The notes beneath the pieces were generated by a model. That model was not told the DNA's origin. It ran no database searches and was given only the letters and a program-made list of their open reading frames with translations. Both the position numbers and the translations under genes were made by a program. 45,562 nucleotides of DNA from NCBI GenBank assembly GCA_012520375.1, contig JAAYOH010000075.1, positions 1 through 45,562 of the forward strand, in the 5' to 3' direction. Of the stretch, positions 32,824-41,827 are shown piece by piece. The stretch's first letter is position 1, and each line of letters begins with the position of its first letter. The DNA is from Clostridiales bacterium (GTDB taxonomy: Bacteria; Bacillota; Clostridia; Christensenellales; Aristaeellaceae).

Positions 32824-33711
32824 ATCGATTTATTCCAGATCCGCTATTTTATTTCGGCTGCAACCATCGGCAGCTTTTCTGCTGCTGCAATAGAAAACAA
32901 CATTTCCCAATCATCCTTTTCAAAGCAGATCATGTCCCTTGAGACCGAATTGGGCGTCAAACTCTTTTCCAGAGAAAAGAGGGGCGTTCGCCTGACGCAG
33001 GCGGGCATTTGTTTCCTGGAGCATGCCTATGACATGATTGAACAGTACAAAAAAATGAAAGACAGCATGGCGCGTTTTGCGACTGCATGCTCAGAGGTCA
33101 TCAATCTGGCCTCCATCCCGGTTATGATCCAGTATCATCTGACGGAGATCATCTCGGAATTCCGAATGCTATATCCGAACATTTCCTTCAACCTGATCGA
33201 AGCCGAAAGTGAGTCCGTCATGATGAGTCTGCGCAAAGCGGAACGGGACTTTGCCATTGTGCGGACGGATTATCTGGAGCAAGAGCAGTACAATATCCGT
33301 CCCCTTGTGGAAGACCGGCTGGTGGCATTGGTATCGGAGAAGCATCCCCTCGCCCAACGTACGTCGGTGTCTCTTGGTGAATTGCGTAAAGAGCGCTTTA
33401 TTTTGCCTACGACCCAATCGGATCTATATCGGATCTGCGTGAACGCCTGTGCGGGAGCGGGGTTCATGCCCAATATCGTATATGCCATTAGTGGAAAACC
33501 CGAAATCACACAGCGTTTTGTGCGGAAGGGGGATGCAATCACCATCGCCATGGAGAAGGTGATGAGTTTCAATCTCCTGGATGGATGCAGGATCCTGCCG
33601 ATTTCGGAACAGATTATCAGCACGACGGCGCTTGTGTGGCCTAAAACCGCCAAGCTGCGACCTGTCTGCAAGGTATTTGAAAACTACCTGGCCTTGCACA
33701 TCCAAATTTGA
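32824..33711 (+). CDS. LysR-family transcriptional regulator (apparent ATC start)
   Basis: A 295-residue regulator with the N-terminal helix-turn-helix (DLFQIRYFISAATIGSFSAA, then SQSSFSKQIMSLETELGVKLF) and a type 2 periplasmic-like effector domain. The frame runs back to a stop at 32809-32811 without ATG, GTG, TTG or CTG before 32932. The first ATG would delete most of the DNA-binding helices. ATC 32824 lies just where the family's initial Met belongs and is preceded by AAGGGGGG at ideal spacing. So a rare AUC start, a G-to-C mutation or a sequencing error is implied. Divergent from the aldolase, which it probably regulates. Confidence 0.85.
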   Translation: MDLFQIRYFISAATIGSFSAAAIENNISQSSFSKQIMSLETELGVKLFSREKRGVRLTQAGICFLEHAYDMIEQYKKMKDSMARFATACSEVINLASIPVMIQYHLTEIISEFRMLYPNISFNLIEAESESVMMSLRKAERDFAIVRTDYLEQEQYNIRPLVEDRLVALVSEKHPLAQRTSVSLGELRKERFILPTTQSDLYRICVNACAGAGFMPNIVYAISGKPEITQRFVRKGDAITIAMEKVMSFNLLDGCRILPISEQIISTTALVWPKTAKLRPVCKVFENYLALHIQI

Positions 33712-33753
33712 TTTGAAAGGCCTGCTTTCAAATGAAATCGGGGGAAAAACAAA

Positions 33754-34839
33754 ATGGATCGTATTCGTTTGACGGAAAGGCAATCCCGCAAATATGTGAG
33801 CGGACTGTTTCAGCACATGGGCTGCTCTCCTGCACAGGCAGAGATCATTGCGGATCACCTGACGTGCGCGGAGATGCGGGGCCTTGCTTCCCATGGCTTA
33901 AGCCGCATCCCATTTTACATCCGGAAATTGCGAAACGGCGGATACAATCCCACGCCCAACTTCAGCGTCCTGAAGGAAACGCTTTCCACGGCGCTCGTGG
34001 ATGCAGATGACGGTATTGGCCTTGTTTCTGGAAGCTTTGCAATGCAGATGTGCATCGAGAAAGCGCGGAGCACAGGCTGTGCGGCTGTCAGCGTGACCCA
34101 TGCAAACCATATAGGTTATTTGGGATATTATTCCATGATGGCTGCTCGCGAGGACATGATCGGCCTGACCATTTGCAATGCGGGCGCCAGTACGGCTGTG
34201 TGGGGGACCACCCAGCCCGTGCTGGGAACAGATCCCTTGGCCATAGCTGTCCCGACCATGGACAGACCCATGCTGGTTTTCGATGCGGCAACCAGCGTGG
34301 TGGCACAGGGAAAGGTTGCGGTTGCACAGATCGAAGGGAGACCCATTCCCGGGCACTGGGCTTTTGACCAACATGGGCAGCCGACAACCGATGCATCAGA
34401 GGCACTGCGGGGAAGCATGCGCCCCTTTGGCGACTACAAGGGTTCCGGACTGGCCATCATGATCGCGCTGATAACCGCTGGGCTTGGGGATGTGGCTTTC
34501 GACATGGAGGAGGACAATTTGCGCAGGATCCTGGATGATTCCGCGGGTTCGGACCTGGCCGACCTGTTTGTCGCCATCGACATCTCGGCTTTTGTTGATG
34601 CGGATCGGTTTAAACGGCGGGCGGATCAATTGATCGATCGGATCAAAGCCTTTGCGCCTGCCCCCGGTTTTGAGGAGATCCTGATGCCTGGAGAGATCGA
34701 ACATCGGAAATATCAGGCGGCACAGGCGGAAGGGTTTACGATAGACGACAAACTACGGACCCTGCTGGAACGGGTCAACAGTTCCGAGGGCTTTTCATAT
34801 GATACGAACGCGTGGCCCATTGACGGGCAGCAGATTTGA
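33754..34839 (+). CDS. Malate/L-lactate dehydrogenase family (Ldh_2) oxidoreductase
   Basis: A 361-residue NAD(P)-dependent dehydrogenase of the Ldh_2 (YlbC/ComC/AllD) family, which has its own fold distinct from Rossmann lactate dehydrogenases. Signature parts are RGLASHGLSRIPFYI, the catalytic-region His in THANHIGYLGYYS, GTDPLAIAVPT and PFGDYKGSGLAIMIALI. Members reduce or oxidise 2-keto/2-hydroxy acids, including 2,3-diketogulonate, ureidoglycolate and sulfolactate. It lies 42 bases after lysR and 16 before the AroE-like gene. Substrate unknown. Confidence 0.9.
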   Translation: MDRIRLTERQSRKYVSGLFQHMGCSPAQAEIIADHLTCAEMRGLASHGLSRIPFYIRKLRNGGYNPTPNFSVLKETLSTALVDADDGIGLVSGSFAMQMCIEKARSTGCAAVSVTHANHIGYLGYYSMMAAREDMIGLTICNAGASTAVWGTTQPVLGTDPLAIAVPTMDRPMLVFDAATSVVAQGKVAVAQIEGRPIPGHWAFDQHGQPTTDASEALRGSMRPFGDYKGSGLAIMIALITAGLGDVAFDMEEDNLRRILDDSAGSDLADLFVAIDISAFVDADRFKRRADQLIDRIKAFAPAPGFEEILMPGEIEHRKYQAAQAEGFTIDDKLRTLLERVNSSEGFSYDTNAWPIDGQQI

Positions 34840-34855
34840 ACAGGGGGGACGATCA

Positions 34856-35743
34856 ATGGACCTGAACCACGTCCGGCTCGATATGCATACGCGATTGATA
34901 CCGATTGTCGGTTTTCCCATGGATCATAGCAGTGCTTCCTACGTCTATAATTACCTTTTCCAATGCTATGAGATCAATGCTGTCATGTGGCCTTATGAAA
35001 TACAGCCTGAACAGCTTGCTGCTTTTTTGCGCGCCTGCGATCTCATGCACATCGACCGTTTTACCCTGACGATGCCCCTCAAAACGCCGATCATCCCCCT
35101 GCTGGACGAAGTGGACGCCTGCAGCCGTCTCTTCAAATCGGTCAATGTCGTCAAGAAGGTCGACGGTCGGTACGTTGGTTCCGGCTTTGACGGGAAGGGC
35201 TGCATGGGCGCCCTTCAGGATGCCGGGATTTCTGTCGCCGGAAAACGGGCGCTCATTCTGGGGGCAGGGAGCATCAGCGGGATCATCGGTTACGAGCTGG
35301 CGCGATTGGGCGCTGGCAGGCTGTCCATTGCGAATCGCACCTTTGAGAAGGCATACCATATTGCCCAAACCCTAAAGAACCATACCGGGATCTGTGCCTG
35401 CGCCTGCACCAATGGGGTGGACCAACTTTCCCGGGAGGCAGAACAGGCGGATCTGGTCATTCAGTGCAGCGCACTGGGCATGTACGGTTTCGGAGCCGAT
35501 TACGATGACCTGTCTTTCCTGCAAGCCCTGCCCAAACATGTGCCTGTCATGGAAGCCATTGTAAATCCGCCCCGTACGCGCTTTCTCAGCGAGGCGGAGC
35601 GGCTGGGACATCCCATCGTGATGGGGATGGATATGCTGGTTTCCCAGATGCAGGAAATCTTTGATTTCTGGTTTGGCATCCGGATCAACGAGCAGGAACG
35701 CAGCGCTTGCCGGCGCATCCTGATGCAGCACTTTGGCTATTAG
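34856..35743 (+). CDS. Shikimate/quinate dehydrogenase-like protein (AroE family)
   Basis: A 295-residue AroE-fold protein. The substrate segment reads GFPMDHSSASYVYNYLF where AroE has HSxSPxxHN. The catalytic pair is kept: Lys76 in LTMPLK and Asp112 in GSGFDGKG, plus Asn97 in SVNVV. The cofactor loop is LGAGSISGIIG with ANRT (159-162), typical of NADP-binding AroE. ATG 34856 follows CAGGGGGGAC. Because it is in a LysR catabolic operon and its substrate loop departs from shikimate enzymes, it probably acts on another cyclic or hydroxy acid. A second copy of biosynthetic AroE cannot be excluded. Confidence 0.87.
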   Translation: MDLNHVRLDMHTRLIPIVGFPMDHSSASYVYNYLFQCYEINAVMWPYEIQPEQLAAFLRACDLMHIDRFTLTMPLKTPIIPLLDEVDACSRLFKSVNVVKKVDGRYVGSGFDGKGCMGALQDAGISVAGKRALILGAGSISGIIGYELARLGAGRLSIANRTFEKAYHIAQTLKNHTGICACACTNGVDQLSREAEQADLVIQCSALGMYGFGADYDDLSFLQALPKHVPVMEAIVNPPRTRFLSEAERLGHPIVMGMDMLVSQMQEIFDFWFGIRINEQERSACRRILMQHFGY

Positions 35744-36066
35744 GTGCCCGGGACGTGCTGTTGCTTTTCTCCTAGGTCAGATGATCGCGTTTGCTGCAGA
35801 TAAACAATTGAACCCTTCCGGGAGCAAGGATACAACGGCGAGTGTGTGTGCGAAAAGATTTGAAGACAGTCCATTCCAAGGCGCAACTGCCTGGCGCTGC
35901 CGGGGCGCAGGTATCGGCCTTCATCATGGACGGCAGCTTGATGCAGCCCCGGATCCCCATTCCGCATCCGCCGGACGGCCAAGCCTGCTCCAACATATCT
36001 TCATCTCCCGGCACAGCACAAAGGAACCATGGGGAAGGGAGCCTTTTTTCGACCTGCTTCCCAAGC
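35744..36066. other. Gap with no recognised feature
   Basis: Open frames here on both strands are short, have no family resemblance and no ribosome binding site. I see no RNA gene or repeat before the tRNA-Arg terminator. Confidence 0.5.
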
Positions 36067-36111
36067 TGAAAAAGAAAAGGGCCGCCCCTGAAAACAGGAG
36101 CGGAGACCCTT
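36067..36111 (-). terminator. tRNA-Arg terminator
   Basis: On the minus strand AAGGG and CCGCTCCTG pair with CAGGGGCGG and CCCTT around a TTTT loop, followed by TTCTTTTT. Confidence 0.8.
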
Positions 36112-36117
36112 TCACAG

Positions 36118-36190
36118 TGCGCCCGGCGGGATTCGAACCCACGGTCTTTCGAGTCGGAGTCGAACACTCTATCCTCTGAGCTACGGGCGC
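36118..36190 (-). tRNA. tRNA-Arg (CCG)
   Basis: The 73-base cloverleaf has acceptor GCGCCCG/CGGGCGC, anticodon stem TTCGA/TCGAA, loop CTCCGAC, T loop TTCGAAT and discriminator A. CCA is not encoded. Confidence 0.95.
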
Positions 36191-36209
36191 AGGACAATAA
36201 ACGCTATAT

Positions 36210-36238
36210 ATTATACTCGTATTTGTTTGCCCGGTCAA
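36210..36238 (-). promoter_or_regulatory. tRNA-Arg promoter
   Basis: Minus strand TTGACC (36233-36238), a 17-base spacer and TATAAT (36210-36215). Confidence 0.85.
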
Positions 36239-36293
36239 CGCTTTTTGTGTTATTTCGGAGGGTATGGCCCCGCAGGCCCGCTGAATTCTCTCC

Positions 36294-36322
36294 TTGAACG
36301 GAATCGGGTTTTCTGGTATGAT
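36294..36322 (+). promoter_or_regulatory. Promoter of the aminotransferase gene
   Basis: TTGAAC (36294-36299), a 17-base spacer and TATGAT (36317-36322). Confidence 0.75.
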
Positions 36323-36362
36323 TCGGAAAGAGGCGGACAGCACGCGGAAAGGATGACGACAT

Positions 36363-37553
36363 ATGTACGATTTTGAGACCCTGATCGATCGCCGGGGAAC
36401 GGGCGCTGCCAAGTGGTCGGAGCTTGGGCCCTATGAATTGGAGCAGGGGATCCTGCCCCTTTCGGTGGCGGATATGGAATTCAGGGTGCCGCCCTGTGTG
36501 GAGGAAGCCTGCGTGGCGGCGGCCCGGCACGGGATCTACGGCTATACCATGGCGGACGAGCCCTACCAGGAGGCGGTGCTGGACTGGATGCAAGGCCGCC
36601 ACGGCCTGCAGGCGAAGGGGGAAGACATCCTGATTGTCCGTGGGGTGGTGCCCGCCCTTGGGGTGGCGATCCGGGCATTGACGAAACCCGGGGAGGGCGT
36701 CATCATCCAGCCTCCCGTCTACCCGCCCTTTTTTTCTACGGTGGAGCAAAACGGGCGTCGGGTGGAAGCCTGTCCCCTGCGGACAGGCGAGCAAGGCTAT
36801 GAGATGGACTTTGAAGCCTTGGAGCGGGCTGCGCGGAAGGAAGACGTGTCCCTGATGCTGCTGTGCTCTCCCCACAACCCGGTGGGGCGGGTCTGGACCC
36901 GGGAGGAGCTCACGCGCCTGGACGGGATCTGCAGGGGCAACGACGTGGTGATCGTAGCGGACGAGATCCATGGAGACCTGGTCCCGAAGGGCAGGCATAT
37001 CTGCTTTGCCACCTTGTCCCAGGAGGCGGCCCGGAACTGCATCCTGTGCACCGCCCCCAGCAAGACCTTCAACATCCCAGGCTTGCAGACTTCCAATATC
37101 TTTATCCTGAATCCGGAGATCCGGGAGCGCGTGGCCCGGCAGGCGCGCCTGGACGGGTGCTGCGGCCTGTCCTGGTTCGGGCGCGCCGCCACCATCGCGG
37201 CGTACCGGGAGGGGGAGGCCTGGCTGGAGGCATGCCTCCGCGTGGTGGCGTCCAACTATGGGATATTACGGACATATCTGGGGCGGCTGCCCGGGGTAAA
37301 GCTGTACCCCATGGAGGGGACCTACCTGGCCTGGGCCGACTTCCGGGCCCTGGGCATGGAGGAGAAAGAGCTGGAATCCTTCCTGCGGGAGCGGGCCCAT
37401 ATGTTCACCGACGAGGGGTACAGCTTTGGGCAAGAGGGCTCCGGCTTCGAGCGCTTCAACCTGGCCCTGCCCGAGAAAGCCCTCCGGCGACAGCTGGACA
37501 TGCTGCTGGCGGCCTGGGAGATCCATTGTGAACCCACCGTAAAAAAGGATTAA
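36363..37553 (+). CDS. PatB/MalY-type PLP aminotransferase / cystathionine beta-lyase
   Basis: A 396-residue fold-type I PLP enzyme. The N-terminus FETLIDRRGTGAAKWSELG and LPLSVADMEF are typical of the MalY/PatB branch, which cleaves the C-S bond of cystathionine or cysteine conjugates and may transaminate. The aspartate-binding region is IVADEIHGDLV, the PLP Lys is K234 in APSKTFNIPGL, and the closing Arg is in GSGFERFNLALP. GAAAGGA precedes ATG 36363. It stands alone with its own promoter. Main role is probably methionine/cysteine metabolism. Confidence 0.9.
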   Translation: MYDFETLIDRRGTGAAKWSELGPYELEQGILPLSVADMEFRVPPCVEEACVAAARHGIYGYTMADEPYQEAVLDWMQGRHGLQAKGEDILIVRGVVPALGVAIRALTKPGEGVIIQPPVYPPFFSTVEQNGRRVEACPLRTGEQGYEMDFEALERAARKEDVSLMLLCSPHNPVGRVWTREELTRLDGICRGNDVVIVADEIHGDLVPKGRHICFATLSQEAARNCILCTAPSKTFNIPGLQTSNIFILNPEIRERVARQARLDGCCGLSWFGRAATIAAYREGEAWLEACLRVVASNYGILRTYLGRLPGVKLYPMEGTYLAWADFRALGMEEKELESFLRERAHMFTDEGYSFGQEGSGFERFNLALPEKALRRQLDMLLAAWEIHCEPTVKKD

Positions 37554-37591
37554 GTCTCTGTTGAAAGGACCCGATTTGTTTCCGGTATCGG

Positions 37592-37620
37592 TTGACAAGG
37601 TCCTTTCTTTTCTCTACAAT
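37592..37620 (+). promoter_or_regulatory. ftsH promoter
   Basis: TTGACA (37592-37597), a 17-base spacer and TACAAT (37615-37620). The leader is about 80 bases. Confidence 0.85.
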
Positions 37621-37708
37621 AAACAATGGATACAATGACCGAAATGGATGCCGTCCCTACAATTTGGGCGGCAACGAAAAAGACAACAAAAAGAAAGCGA
37701 GGTATCTC

Positions 37709-39592
37709 ATGAGCGAGCAAAAGGGAAACAACAAGCAGGGCATCGGGCCCCGCAAGTTCAGGCCCCCTACCAACCCATGGTTCTTCATCCTGCTGGCCCT
37801 GGCCATCATGGTGGGCATCAACTCCATCACCATGATGAGTTTGAACGGTGCGGTCCAGGTCGTGGACTACTCCGAATTCACCAAAATGGTAGAGGACGGT
37901 CAAGTGGAGAGCGTGGAGATCAGCAGCGGGATGATCACATTCACCTCCAAGTCGGGCCTTTTGCGCTCCGCAGCCCGATACCAGACCGTGGCGGTGGAGG
38001 ACCAGTACCTGGTGGAGCGGCTGCTCAAAAACGGCGTCAACTTCGGCGGCAAAGTAAGCAGGCCTTCCTTCTTCGAGATCCTGCTGGTCTACGTGCTGCC
38101 CATCGCCTTCTATGCGGTGATGATCATCTGGATCGTACGCATGTTCAAGGGGGGCGCAAAGGGCGGCATCGGCGCCCTGAATTTCGGCAAATCGGGGGCC
38201 AAGCTGTATGAGGTCTCCGACGCCAGCAAAAAGTTCTCCGACGTGGCGGGCCAGGACGAGGCCAAGGAGGCCCTGATCGAGCTGGTGGATTTCCTGCACC
38301 AGCCGAACAAATATAAAGCCATGGGCGCCAAACTGCCCAAGGGCGCCCTGCTGGTGGGCCCTCCGGGCACGGGGAAGACCCTGCTCGCTCAGGCTGTGGC
38401 GGGGGAGGCCGGCGTTCCCTTCTTCTTCGTATCCGGCTCCGCTTTTGTGGAGATGTTCGTGGGCACGGGGGCCGCACGGGTGCGGGATCTGTTCAAGCAG
38501 GCCAACGAGAAGGCGCCCTGCATCGTGTTCATCGACGAGATCGACGCCATCGGCAAAAAGCGGGACACCATCGGCATCAGCGCCAACGACGAGCGGGAAC
38601 AGGCCCTGAACCAGTTGCTGGCGGAGATGGACGGCTTTGACCCCAGCAAGGGCATCGTGGTGCTGGGGGCCACAAACCGGCCCGAGATCCTGGACAAGGC
38701 GCTGCTCAGGCCCGGCCGCTTCGACCGGCGCATCATTGTAGACCTCCCCGACCTCAAGGGACGGGAGGCGGTGCTGAGGGTGCACGCCCGGCCCATCCGC
38801 ATGGACAAAGACGTGGACTACGCGGCCATCGCCAAGGCCACGGTGGGGGCTTCCGGTGCGGACCTGGCCAACATCGTCAACGAGGCCGCCCTGCGGGCGG
38901 TGCGCATGGATCACCACGCCGTGCTCCAGGAGGACCTGGAAGCCTCCGTGGAAACCGTCATCGCGGGCAGCGAGCGCAAGAGCCTGGTGGTGCCCGAAAA
39001 AGAAAAGCGCATGATCGCCTGCCACGAGATCGGCCACGCCCTGGTGGCAGCCCGGCAGAAGAACGCGGCGCCGGTGCACAAGATCACCATCATCCCCCGC
39101 ACCTCCGGGGCCCTGGGTTTCACCATGCAGGTGGACGAGGAAGATCGCGTGCTCCTGTCCCGGGAAGACCTGCTGGCCAGGCTGACGGTGCTGTCCGCCG
39201 GGCGGGCTGCGGAGCAGTTCATGTTTGGCACCTGCACCACCGGGGCGTCCAACGACATCGAGCAGATGACCAAGATCGCCCGGTCCATGGTGACCCGTTA
39301 CGGCATGAGCAGCAAGTTCGGCATGATGAGCCTGGAGAGCGGCGGAAGCGCTTATCTGGGCCAGGAAGGTCGCGCCATCTGCTCCTCCGAGAGCGCCGCC
39401 GTGGTGGACAAAGAGGTGGCGGCCCTGGTGAGCGACGCCTTCGAAAACGCCAGCCGCATCTTGAAGGAAAATGCCTCCCACCTGACAAGGCTGACCAACT
39501 ACCTCCTGGAAAAGGAGACCCTGATGGGGGACGAGTTCATGGAGATCCTGGACGCCGAGCCTGCGGGCACGGCCGACGGGGACGGGGCATAA
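37709..39592 (+). CDS. ftsH: ATP-dependent zinc metalloprotease FtsH
   Basis: A 627-residue membrane-anchored AAA+ protease that removes misassembled membrane proteins and short-lived regulators. Two helices (about 24-47 and 115-137) flank a small extracytoplasmic domain. Walker A is GPPGTGKT (217-224), Walker B is CIVFIDEID, and the second region of homology ends in [10 protein letters not shown]. The zinc site is HEIGH (439-443), with Ile in place of the usual Ala. ATG 37709 follows GCGAGG, whereas the frame upstream overlaps the promoter. The short acidic C-terminus ends TADGDGA. Confidence 0.95.
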   Translation: MSEQKGNNKQGIGPRKFRPPTNPWFFILLALAIMVGINSITMMSLNGAVQVVDYSEFTKMVEDGQVESVEISSGMITFTSKSGLLRSAARYQTVAVEDQYLVERLLKNGVNFGGKVSRPSFFEILLVYVLPIAFYAVMIIWIVRMFKGGAKGGIGALNFGKSGAKLYEVSDASKKFSDVAGQDEAKEALIELVDFLHQPNKYKAMGAKLPKGALLVGPPGTGKTLLAQAVAGEAGVPFFFVSGSAFVEMFVGTGAARVRDLFKQANEKAPCIVFIDEIDAIGKKRDTIGISANDEREQALNQLLAEMDGFDPSKGIVVLGATNRPEILDKALLRPGRFDRRIIVDLPDLKGREAVLRVHARPIRMDKDVDYAAIAKATVGASGADLANIVNEAALRAVRMDHHAVLQEDLEASVETVIAGSERKSLVVPEKEKRMIACHEIGHALVAARQKNAAPVHKITIIPRTSGALGFTMQVDEEDRVLLSREDLLARLTVLSAGRAAEQFMFGTCTTGASNDIEQMTKIARSMVTRYGMSSKFGMMSLESGGSAYLGQEGRAICSSESAAVVDKEVAALVSDAFENASRILKENASHLTRLTNYLLEKETLMGDEFMEILDAEPAGTADGDGA

Positions 39593-39606
39593 ACGGTTGG
39601 AAGTCC

Positions 39607-39641
39607 GGGGCCGCCGGCTCTACAAGGGGGCCGGCGGCCCC
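39607..39641 (+). terminator. Hairpin after ftsH (no T-run)
   Basis: Twelve-base arms GGGGCCGCCGGC and its complement around an 11-base loop. The T-run is absent, so termination would be weak or factor-assisted. Confidence 0.5.
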
Positions 39642-39666
39642 ATTGCGGTCGGGAACATGTAAATTG

Positions 39667-39693
39667 TTAGCACTCTAAGAGGGAGAGTGCTAA
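39667..39693. promoter_or_regulatory. CIRCE element (HrcA operator)
   Basis: TTAGCACTC, nine bases, GAGTGCTAA: an exact CIRCE inverted repeat. HrcA binds it to repress heat-shock genes. It lies 7 bases upstream of the htpG -35 rather than over the transcription start. Confidence 0.97.
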
Positions 39694-39700
39694 TTTGCTA

Positions 39701-39729
39701 TTGACAAGGCCTGACAAAGGGTCTACAAT
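39701..39729 (+). promoter_or_regulatory. htpG promoter
   Basis: TTGACA (39701-39706), a 17-base spacer and TACAAT (39724-39729). Confidence 0.85.
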
Positions 39730-39788
39730 GGGGATAGAAGTCCGCCGTTGTTACAGGCGGGGAGAGCAAAACAGGAGGCAAAAATACC

Positions 39789-41657
39789 ATGACTGAAAAA
39801 GGCAAAATTTCCATTCATGCGCAAAACATCATGCCGGTCATCAAGCGCTGGCTGTATTCCGACAAGGATATTTTTCTGCGCGAACTGGTATCCAACGCCT
39901 GCGATGCCATCGCAAAGGCAAAGATCATGGCGACGAAGGGGGAGATCGAGGAATTTACCGGTCGGATCGACGTGGTGAGCGACGAAAAGGAAGGCACCCT
40001 GAAAATCATCGACAACGGCATCGGCATGACCGGGGAAGAGGTCAAAAAGTACATCGCCCAGGTGGCTTTTTCCGGGGCGGAGGAATTTCTGGCCAAGTAT
40101 AAGGCGGACGACAGTTCCAGCGGCATCATCGGGCACTTCGGCCTGGGCTTTTACAGCGCCTTTATGGTGTCCGACAAGGTGTGCATCGACACCCTGTCCT
40201 GCCTGCCCGGCAGCGAAGCCGTGCGGTGGGAGAGCGAAGACGGCATGGAGTATGAGATGGGGGCCTCCCAGCGCACCATGCCCGGCACCACCGTCACCCT
40301 GAAGATCTCCCAGGAAGACAAAGAGTACCTGCGCAAGTGGACGATCCGGCAGACCCTGGAGAAATACTGCTCCTTCATGCCCGTGCCCATCTACCTGAGC
40401 GAAGTGAAGGAACCCGAACCGGTGGCGGAGGGAGAGGAAGCCAAGCCCGCCCCCGAACCCGAGCAGGTGAACGAGGTGCAGCCCCTGTGGCTGAAAATGC
40501 CCAGCGACTGCACCGAAGAGGAGTACAAGGCCTTCTACCACAAGGTGTTCCACGACTACGAGGATCCCCTCTTCTGGATCCACCTGAACGCCGAGTATCC
40601 CTTCAACCTGAAGGGGATCCTGTACTTCCCCAAACTGAAGAACGAGTTCACCGCCAGCGAGGGCGTCATCAAGCTGTACAACAACCAGGTATTCGTGGCG
40701 GACAACATCAAGGAGGTCATCCCCGAATTCCTGATGCTGCTGAAGGGCGCCATCGACTGCCCCGACCTGCCCCTGAACGTCAGCCGTTCCTTCCTGCAGA
40801 ACGACGGCTATGTGAAGAAGATGTCCGCCTATATCACCCGCAAGGTGGCGGACCGGCTGGTCAGCGAATTCAAGGGCAAAAGGGAGGACTACGAGAAATA
40901 CTGGGACGACATCCACCCCTTCGTAAAGTACGGCTGTATCCGGGACGAGAAGTTCTATGACAGGGTGAAGGAAGCCCTGCTGTTCAAGACCACCGGGGGC
41001 GAGTTCCTGACCCTGAAGGAGTACCTGGACAAGACCGCCCAGTCTGCCGAAAAGGAGCAGACCGTATACTATACCAGCGACGAGAAGCGCCAGGCCCAGA
41101 TGATCGAAATGTACACCGGCGAGGGCAAGGAAGTGGTGCTGCTCAACACCCTCATCGACGTCAACTTCATCTCCTTCCTGGAGTACCAGCCCCGCAAGGA
41201 GGGAGATGAGGAGATCAAGCTGTCCTTCCGCAGGGTGGATGCGGGGACAGAAGGGCTCATAGAAGAGGGGGAGACCGACGAGGATAAGCGCAAGGCGCTG
41301 GAGGACAAGTTCCGGAAAGCCCTGGGCAAAGAGGACCTGGCGGTGACCCTGAACAACTTCAAGCAGGATACCGTGCCCGCCATGATGACCGTGGAGGAGC
41401 AGGGCCGCCGCTTTGCGGATATGAGCCGGATGTGGGGGGAAAAGTCCTTTGGCCTGCCCCAGCAGCAGACTTTGGCCCTGAACGCCAAACATCCCCTGAT
41501 CGTCTACCTGGAGGGCAGTGAGGACGAAGAACTGGACGAGATGATCTGCCGGCAGGTGGCCGACCTGGCAGAAATGGCCCGCAGCCCCCTGGAGAGCGAG
41601 CGCATGGTGGCCTTCCTGAAGCGCAGCAACGAACTTTTGACCCGGCTGGTGGAATAA
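39789..41657 (+). CDS. htpG: Hsp90-family chaperone HtpG
   Basis: A 622-residue cytoplasmic ATP-driven chaperone. The N-terminal GHKL ATPase has FLRELVSNACDAI, DNGIGM and GHFGLGFYSAFMV. The middle domain has the catalytic-Arg region LNVSRSFLQND, and the C-terminus carries the dimerisation domain. A charged linker rich in Glu and Pro (PEPVAEGEEAKPAPEPE) lies near residue 215. AGGAGG precedes the ATG by ten bases. The CIRCE site puts it under HrcA, unlike htpG of B. subtilis. The stop codon lies next to the A-run that forms the terminator of the convergent SRP RNA gene. Confidence 0.96.
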   Translation: MTEKGKISIHAQNIMPVIKRWLYSDKDIFLRELVSNACDAIAKAKIMATKGEIEEFTGRIDVVSDEKEGTLKIIDNGIGMTGEEVKKYIAQVAFSGAEEFLAKYKADDSSSGIIGHFGLGFYSAFMVSDKVCIDTLSCLPGSEAVRWESEDGMEYEMGASQRTMPGTTVTLKISQEDKEYLRKWTIRQTLEKYCSFMPVPIYLSEVKEPEPVAEGEEAKPAPEPEQVNEVQPLWLKMPSDCTEEEYKAFYHKVFHDYEDPLFWIHLNAEYPFNLKGILYFPKLKNEFTASEGVIKLYNNQVFVADNIKEVIPEFLMLLKGAIDCPDLPLNVSRSFLQNDGYVKKMSAYITRKVADRLVSEFKGKREDYEKYWDDIHPFVKYGCIRDEKFYDRVKEALLFKTTGGEFLTLKEYLDKTAQSAEKEQTVYYTSDEKRQAQMIEMYTGEGKEVVLLNTLIDVNFISFLEYQPRKEGDEEIKLSFRRVDAGTEGLIEEGETDEDKRKALEDKFRKALGKEDLAVTLNNFKQDTVPAMMTVEEQGRRFADMSRMWGEKSFGLPQQQTLALNAKHPLIVYLEGSEDEELDEMICRQVADLAEMARSPLESERMVAFLKRSNELLTRLVE

Positions 41658-41662
41658 AAAAA

Positions 41663-41794
41663 GCCACACGGGCTCGGGACGGGCATACCCGCTGCGCACG
41701 CCAACTTCCGCTTATTGCTGCTGCCTTCCGGCCCTGACAAGGTTCACGGCATGACGCCGCGCGGGACCCAGACGGTCATCACCCACGTGGCAAC
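41663..41794 (-). ncRNA. ffs: Signal recognition particle RNA (small bacterial type)
   Basis: On the minus strand the conserved apical hairpin is clear: GTGAACC, GTCAGGGCCGGAAGG, CAGCAGCAATAAGC, including the GGAA tetraloop and the Ffh-binding internal loop. The ends GCCACGTGGG and CCCGTGTGGC pair to close the rod, followed by a T-run at 41655-41662 as terminator. Exact ends are estimates. With Ffh it targets membrane proteins. Confidence 0.92.
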
Positions 41795-41798
41795 AGCA

Positions 41799-41827
41799 AG
41801 TATACCATAGATGCCGGGATTTGACAA
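41799..41827 (-). promoter_or_regulatory. SRP RNA promoter
   Basis: Minus strand TTGTCA (41822-41827), a 17-base spacer and TATACT (41799-41804). The -35 lies in one arm of a long inverted repeat. Confidence 0.8.

Noticed and set aside
35733-36179. A 148-codon frame before the tRNA-Arg gene
   Set aside because: It runs into the tRNA, has no ribosome site and matches no family.
37550-41699. Antisense frames of 643 and 658 codons opposite ftsH and htpG
   Set aside because: Both are shadows of intact, motif-complete genes.
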